Source of the DNA: Cladocopium goreaui
Lineage: Eukaryota; Sar; Dinophyceae; Suessiales; Symbiodiniaceae
NCBI GenBank assembly: GCA_947184155.2
Contig: CAMXCT020000275.1
Coordinates: 37,501-101,500, forward strand
Direction: 5' to 3'
Length of the DNA: 64,000 nt
In this document: piece after piece, positions 61,136 through 64,000 of the stretch
Layout: each line of letters starts with the position of its first letter
Position numbering within the stretch: the stretch's first letter is position 1
Notes under the pieces: model-generated
Told to the model about the DNA's origin: nothing
The model's input: only the letters and a program-made list of their open reading frames with translations
Databases searched by the model: none
Made by a program: the position numbers and the translations under genes

Positions 61136-61580
61136 ACATCTGAACCTCTAAAGTGGTCCGAACCCCTAGTGTTTTGTATATTTTTACTTCGAAATATGCT
61201 TCGCGTTACAACGGCGTGCACTTTTTCGACATTTGAACCTCCAAAAGTGATACGGACATATAGTGTTTTGTACATTTTTACTTCGAAATGTGCTTCGCGC
61301 CACAACGGCGTACACTTTTTCGATATTTTAACTTCCAAAAGTGGTCCGGGAATGGTGTGCTTTGTATATTTTGACTTCGAAATGTACTTTGCGCCATAAC
61401 GGCGTATACTTTTTCGACATCTTAACTTCTAAAAGTGGTCCGACGCTGGTGTGTTTTGTATGTTTTGATTTCGAAATGTGTTTCGCGCTATAACGGCGTA
61501 CACTTTTTTGACATCGTAACTGCCAAAAGTGGTCTGACGCTGGTGTATTTTCTGCACCACAACGGCGTGCAACTTTTCAT
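61136..61580. repeat. about 97-bp tandem repeat, four to five copies
   Basis: The unit holds acggcgtacactttttcgac, then atcttaacttccaaaagtgg, tccgacgctggtgtgttttg and a cttcgaaatgtgcttcgcgc-like tail. Copies are about 80-90% alike. Confidence 0.88.
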
Positions 61581-62184
61581 CTTTCATCTGGCCAGCTGGC
61601 TCCGCACCCGCCGCTTTAGCGAGCCTACTTTTCGACCCTCCAGAGCCCCAAATCATTGGAAAAACAAAGTGTTTCGCGACTTTCCTACCTTTTCGCGTAT
61701 CTGCTTCTTTTTTCTTCTTACTCTTTTTCTTCTACTCTTTTTTGCTTTCTTCCGACTCTTTCTCTGCTTTTTATCTGTCCATATTGTCGGAAGTTTGACT
61801 TCTAAATTTCCTTCGATGAGGGACGCTTTTAGAGAATGCCCCGTCAATATGCATCAGAAATCTCAGAATAACAGAAGGATGCCCCTATCAAAAAATCTAG
61901 TGACAAAAGGGAATGTATAGCATTGCGTAGCCTACCGAAACAGAATTGAAAAAAATCACAAAATCACGAAAGGTAGCTCCAGAGGGGCTCCCTTAAGTTT
62001 TACTTTACGACGTAAAGGGGAGGGCGGCCAGCCCCGTTACCTGATTATTCAGGAAATTGCTAGTCATTTTAGTACCTCACCCCCCCCTCTCCACGCACCC
62101 TAAGAGCAGACTCAAAACATTGTAATTTACACTATTTTTATTCTTTTCGGATCAAGAAACCACTTTTTTTATATGGTGAAACAT
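61581..62184. other. spacer, no gene seen
   Basis: A T-rich plus frame at 61640-61920 is low complexity. 62006-62020 is a small hairpin (ctttacgacgtaaag). Confidence 0.45.
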
Positions 62185-62324
62185 CCGTAAATACCAGTGT
62201 TTTTGCTAAGTACTGGCCAAAAACCATTGTAAATACCGTGCTTTTTGCTACCAGTGGCAAAAAACATCGTAAATACTACCGTGGTTTTGGGCTTCCGATC
62301 CACCCAACACATTGGTATTTACGG
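62185..62324. mobile_element. 140-bp inverted-repeat element
   Basis: Left end ccgtaaataccagtgt, right end acattggtatttacgg: a 16-bp terminal inverted repeat with one mismatch. Two further gtaaata(t/c) copies lie inside. It may be a small MITE or a chance hairpin. Confidence 0.4.
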
Positions 62325-62409
62325 TATTTTTTACTCCGAGAGTTCCAAAAACGCGCGAAAACATTACCTATTTAACGATTTTCGGCCACTACAAAACCAA
62401 GACAAAAAG

Positions 62410-63313
62410 CTACAAGGGTAACACCAACCCCAACAACACCACCACCTCTACTCTACCACCACCATAAACAGCAACAACACCATAAACAGCAACAACAAGA
62501 AGAAGAAAACCAAGAACCAAAACAAGAACAAAAACAACAACACCAATAACAAAAACAACATTACCACCACCACCAACAACACCAACAAGAAGAAGAAGAA
62601 CAAGAAGAAGAAGAAGAACAAGAAGAAGAACAAGAAGAAGAACAAGAAGAAGAACAAGAAGAAGAACAAACACAAGAACAAGAACAACAACAACAATAAC
62701 AAGAACAACAACAACAATAACAACAACAATAACAACAACAACAACCACAACAACAAGAACAACAACAACCACAACAACAAGAACAAGAACAAGAACAACA
62801 ACAAGACCAACATCAACATCAACGACAACAACAAGACCAACAACAACAACAACACCAACACCACCAACAACAACAACACCAACAACAACAACACCAACAA
62901 CACCAACAACAACAACAACAACACCAACACCAACACCAACACCAACACCAACACCAACAATAACAATAACAAGAACAACAACACCAACACCAACACCAAC
63001 ACCAGCACCAACAACAACAACAACAAGAACAAGAACAAGATCAAGAACAAGAACAAGAACAATAATAAGAACAAGAACAAGAACAATAATAAGAACATCA
63101 ACCAGAATTACAACAACAACAACGACAACAACAACAACGACAACAACGACAACAACAACAACAACACCAACACCAACACCAACACCAACACCAACACCAA
63201 CACCAACACCAACAACAACAACAACAACACCAACACCAACACCAACACCAACACCAACACCAACACCAACACCAACACCAACGACAACAACAACAACAAC
63301 GACAACAACGACG

Positions 63314-63346
<33 letters not shown>

Positions 63347-63430
63347 ACAACAACGACAACAACGACGACAACAACAACAACAACAACGACCAGAACGACA
63401 ATAACAAGAACAAGAAGACGATCAAAAACA
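62410..63430. repeat. AAC/CACCAA/AAGAAC trinucleotide-type repeat, 1 kb
   Basis: Strand-asymmetric A/C (and A/G) low-complexity DNA. Minus-strand Val/Leu frames up to 217 codons are artefacts. Confidence 0.93.
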
Positions 63431-63624
63431 AGTCCGGGTACGAAGGACCAACTCTTTTGTTCGCTAATGACTCATGAACCACTGATATGTGTGTATGTGT
63501 GTCAAAGCATACTGCGCGCAGCCTCGGGATCGAAATTTTCGCGCGCATTGTCGAGCCAGCCGGCCCGTCAACAAAAAAAAAGAACATGAATAAGAACCAC
63601 CACCACTATAACCACAATTACAAG
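63431..63624. other. short unique segment before the gap
   Basis: No gene. Flanked by AAC-type repeat on the left and CCACTATAACC-type repeat on the right. Confidence 0.4.
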
Positions 63625-63724
63625 NNNNNNNNNNNNNNNNNNNNNNNNNNNNNNNNNNNNNNNNNNNNNNNNNNNNNNNNNNNNNNNNNNNNNNNNNNNN
63701 NNNNNNNNNNNNNNNNNNNNNNNN
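63625..63724. other. assembly gap, 100 N
   Basis: Exactly 100 N, the conventional length for a gap of unknown size. Confidence 0.99.
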
Positions 63725-63905
63725 CCAAAACGTACTCTAATTATAGCCATTGTGGTCCGGAAAGACCTATAGCGGTCCGGAAAAGCAAGTACCCAAAAAG
63801 TACTCTAATTGTAAATATATCGCGATCCGGAAAAACGTACAGCGGTCCGGAAAAGCAAGCACCTAAGACATTACGGTCCGGAAAGACATGCAGCGGTCGG
63901 GAAAA
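63725..63905. repeat. GCGGTCCGGAAAAGCAAG tandem repeat
   Basis: Roughly six copies of gcggtccggaaaag with variable tails. Confidence 0.8.
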
Positions 63906-64000
63906 GAGGATAGCACGAGACAGAGATGGAGACAAACAGAAGGAGAGAGAGAGACAGAGAGACAGAGAGACAGAGAGAGGAAGAGCGAGAGGAGAAAGAG
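63906..64000. repeat. GA/GACA microsatellite
   Basis: gagagacagagagacagaga runs to the window end. Confidence 0.85.

Noticed and set aside
62410..63587. Val/Leu-rich minus frames up to 217 codons
   Set aside because: Direct reading of AAC/ACC trinucleotide repeat.

Overview
The window looks like nuclear DNA of a dinoflagellate, most likely Symbiodiniaceae. Genes are cut into short exons. In the 24 introns I could fix by keeping a known protein family intact, 11 donors are GC, 10 GT and 3 GA, and 23 of 24 acceptors are AG followed by G. That donor mix is documented for Symbiodinium-type genomes. Much of the rest is satellite DNA. There is no rRNA, no tRNA I can recognise, no bacterial operon structure and no CRISPR. 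The organism call is inference; no marker gene is present.

Layout. 0-13.6 kb: plus-strand gene space, with the 3' end of a membrane protein gene (1-522), an OmpA-like domain gene (exons to 6879), a CAP-Gly gene (8410-9541), a second partial CAP-Gly domain (11608-11899) and several unidentified exons. 13.6-17.6 kb: mostly repeats, including a 190-bp direct repeat (14449 and 15286), and one small unidentified gene (16442-16911). 17.6-22.8 kb: a series of short plus-strand exons rich in Arg-Asp, with an intronless 744-codon gene (18026-20260) for a secreted VWD-domain protein inside one of the introns. 23.5-25.7 kb: probable minus-strand exons. 26.1-29.6 kb: minisatellites.

29.8-36.1 kb: two tandem NEK-like protein kinase genes, reconstructed exon by exon. 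Both keep all catalytic motifs, but their intron positions almost completely disagree. One has a 13-nt microexon. An intron of the other holds a hairpin with 13-bp perfect terminal inverted repeats.

36.9-52.9 kb: two copies (5.2 and 8.0 kb) of one large composite repeat element. Both copies start and end at the same sequences, and the interior is nested satellite arrays. Exons of a coiled-coil protein gene lie between and after them. 53.7-64 kb: further satellites, two hairpin/TIR elements, an AT-rich tract, microsatellites and a 100-N scaffold gap.

The least explained signals are the paired composite elements and a very common pattern of tandem doublets and triplets with a unit close to 10 bp, scattered through introns and spacers of the gene-bearing part. 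The long open frames at 27-29, 40-42 and 46-52.8 kb come from satellite periodicity and are not genes.
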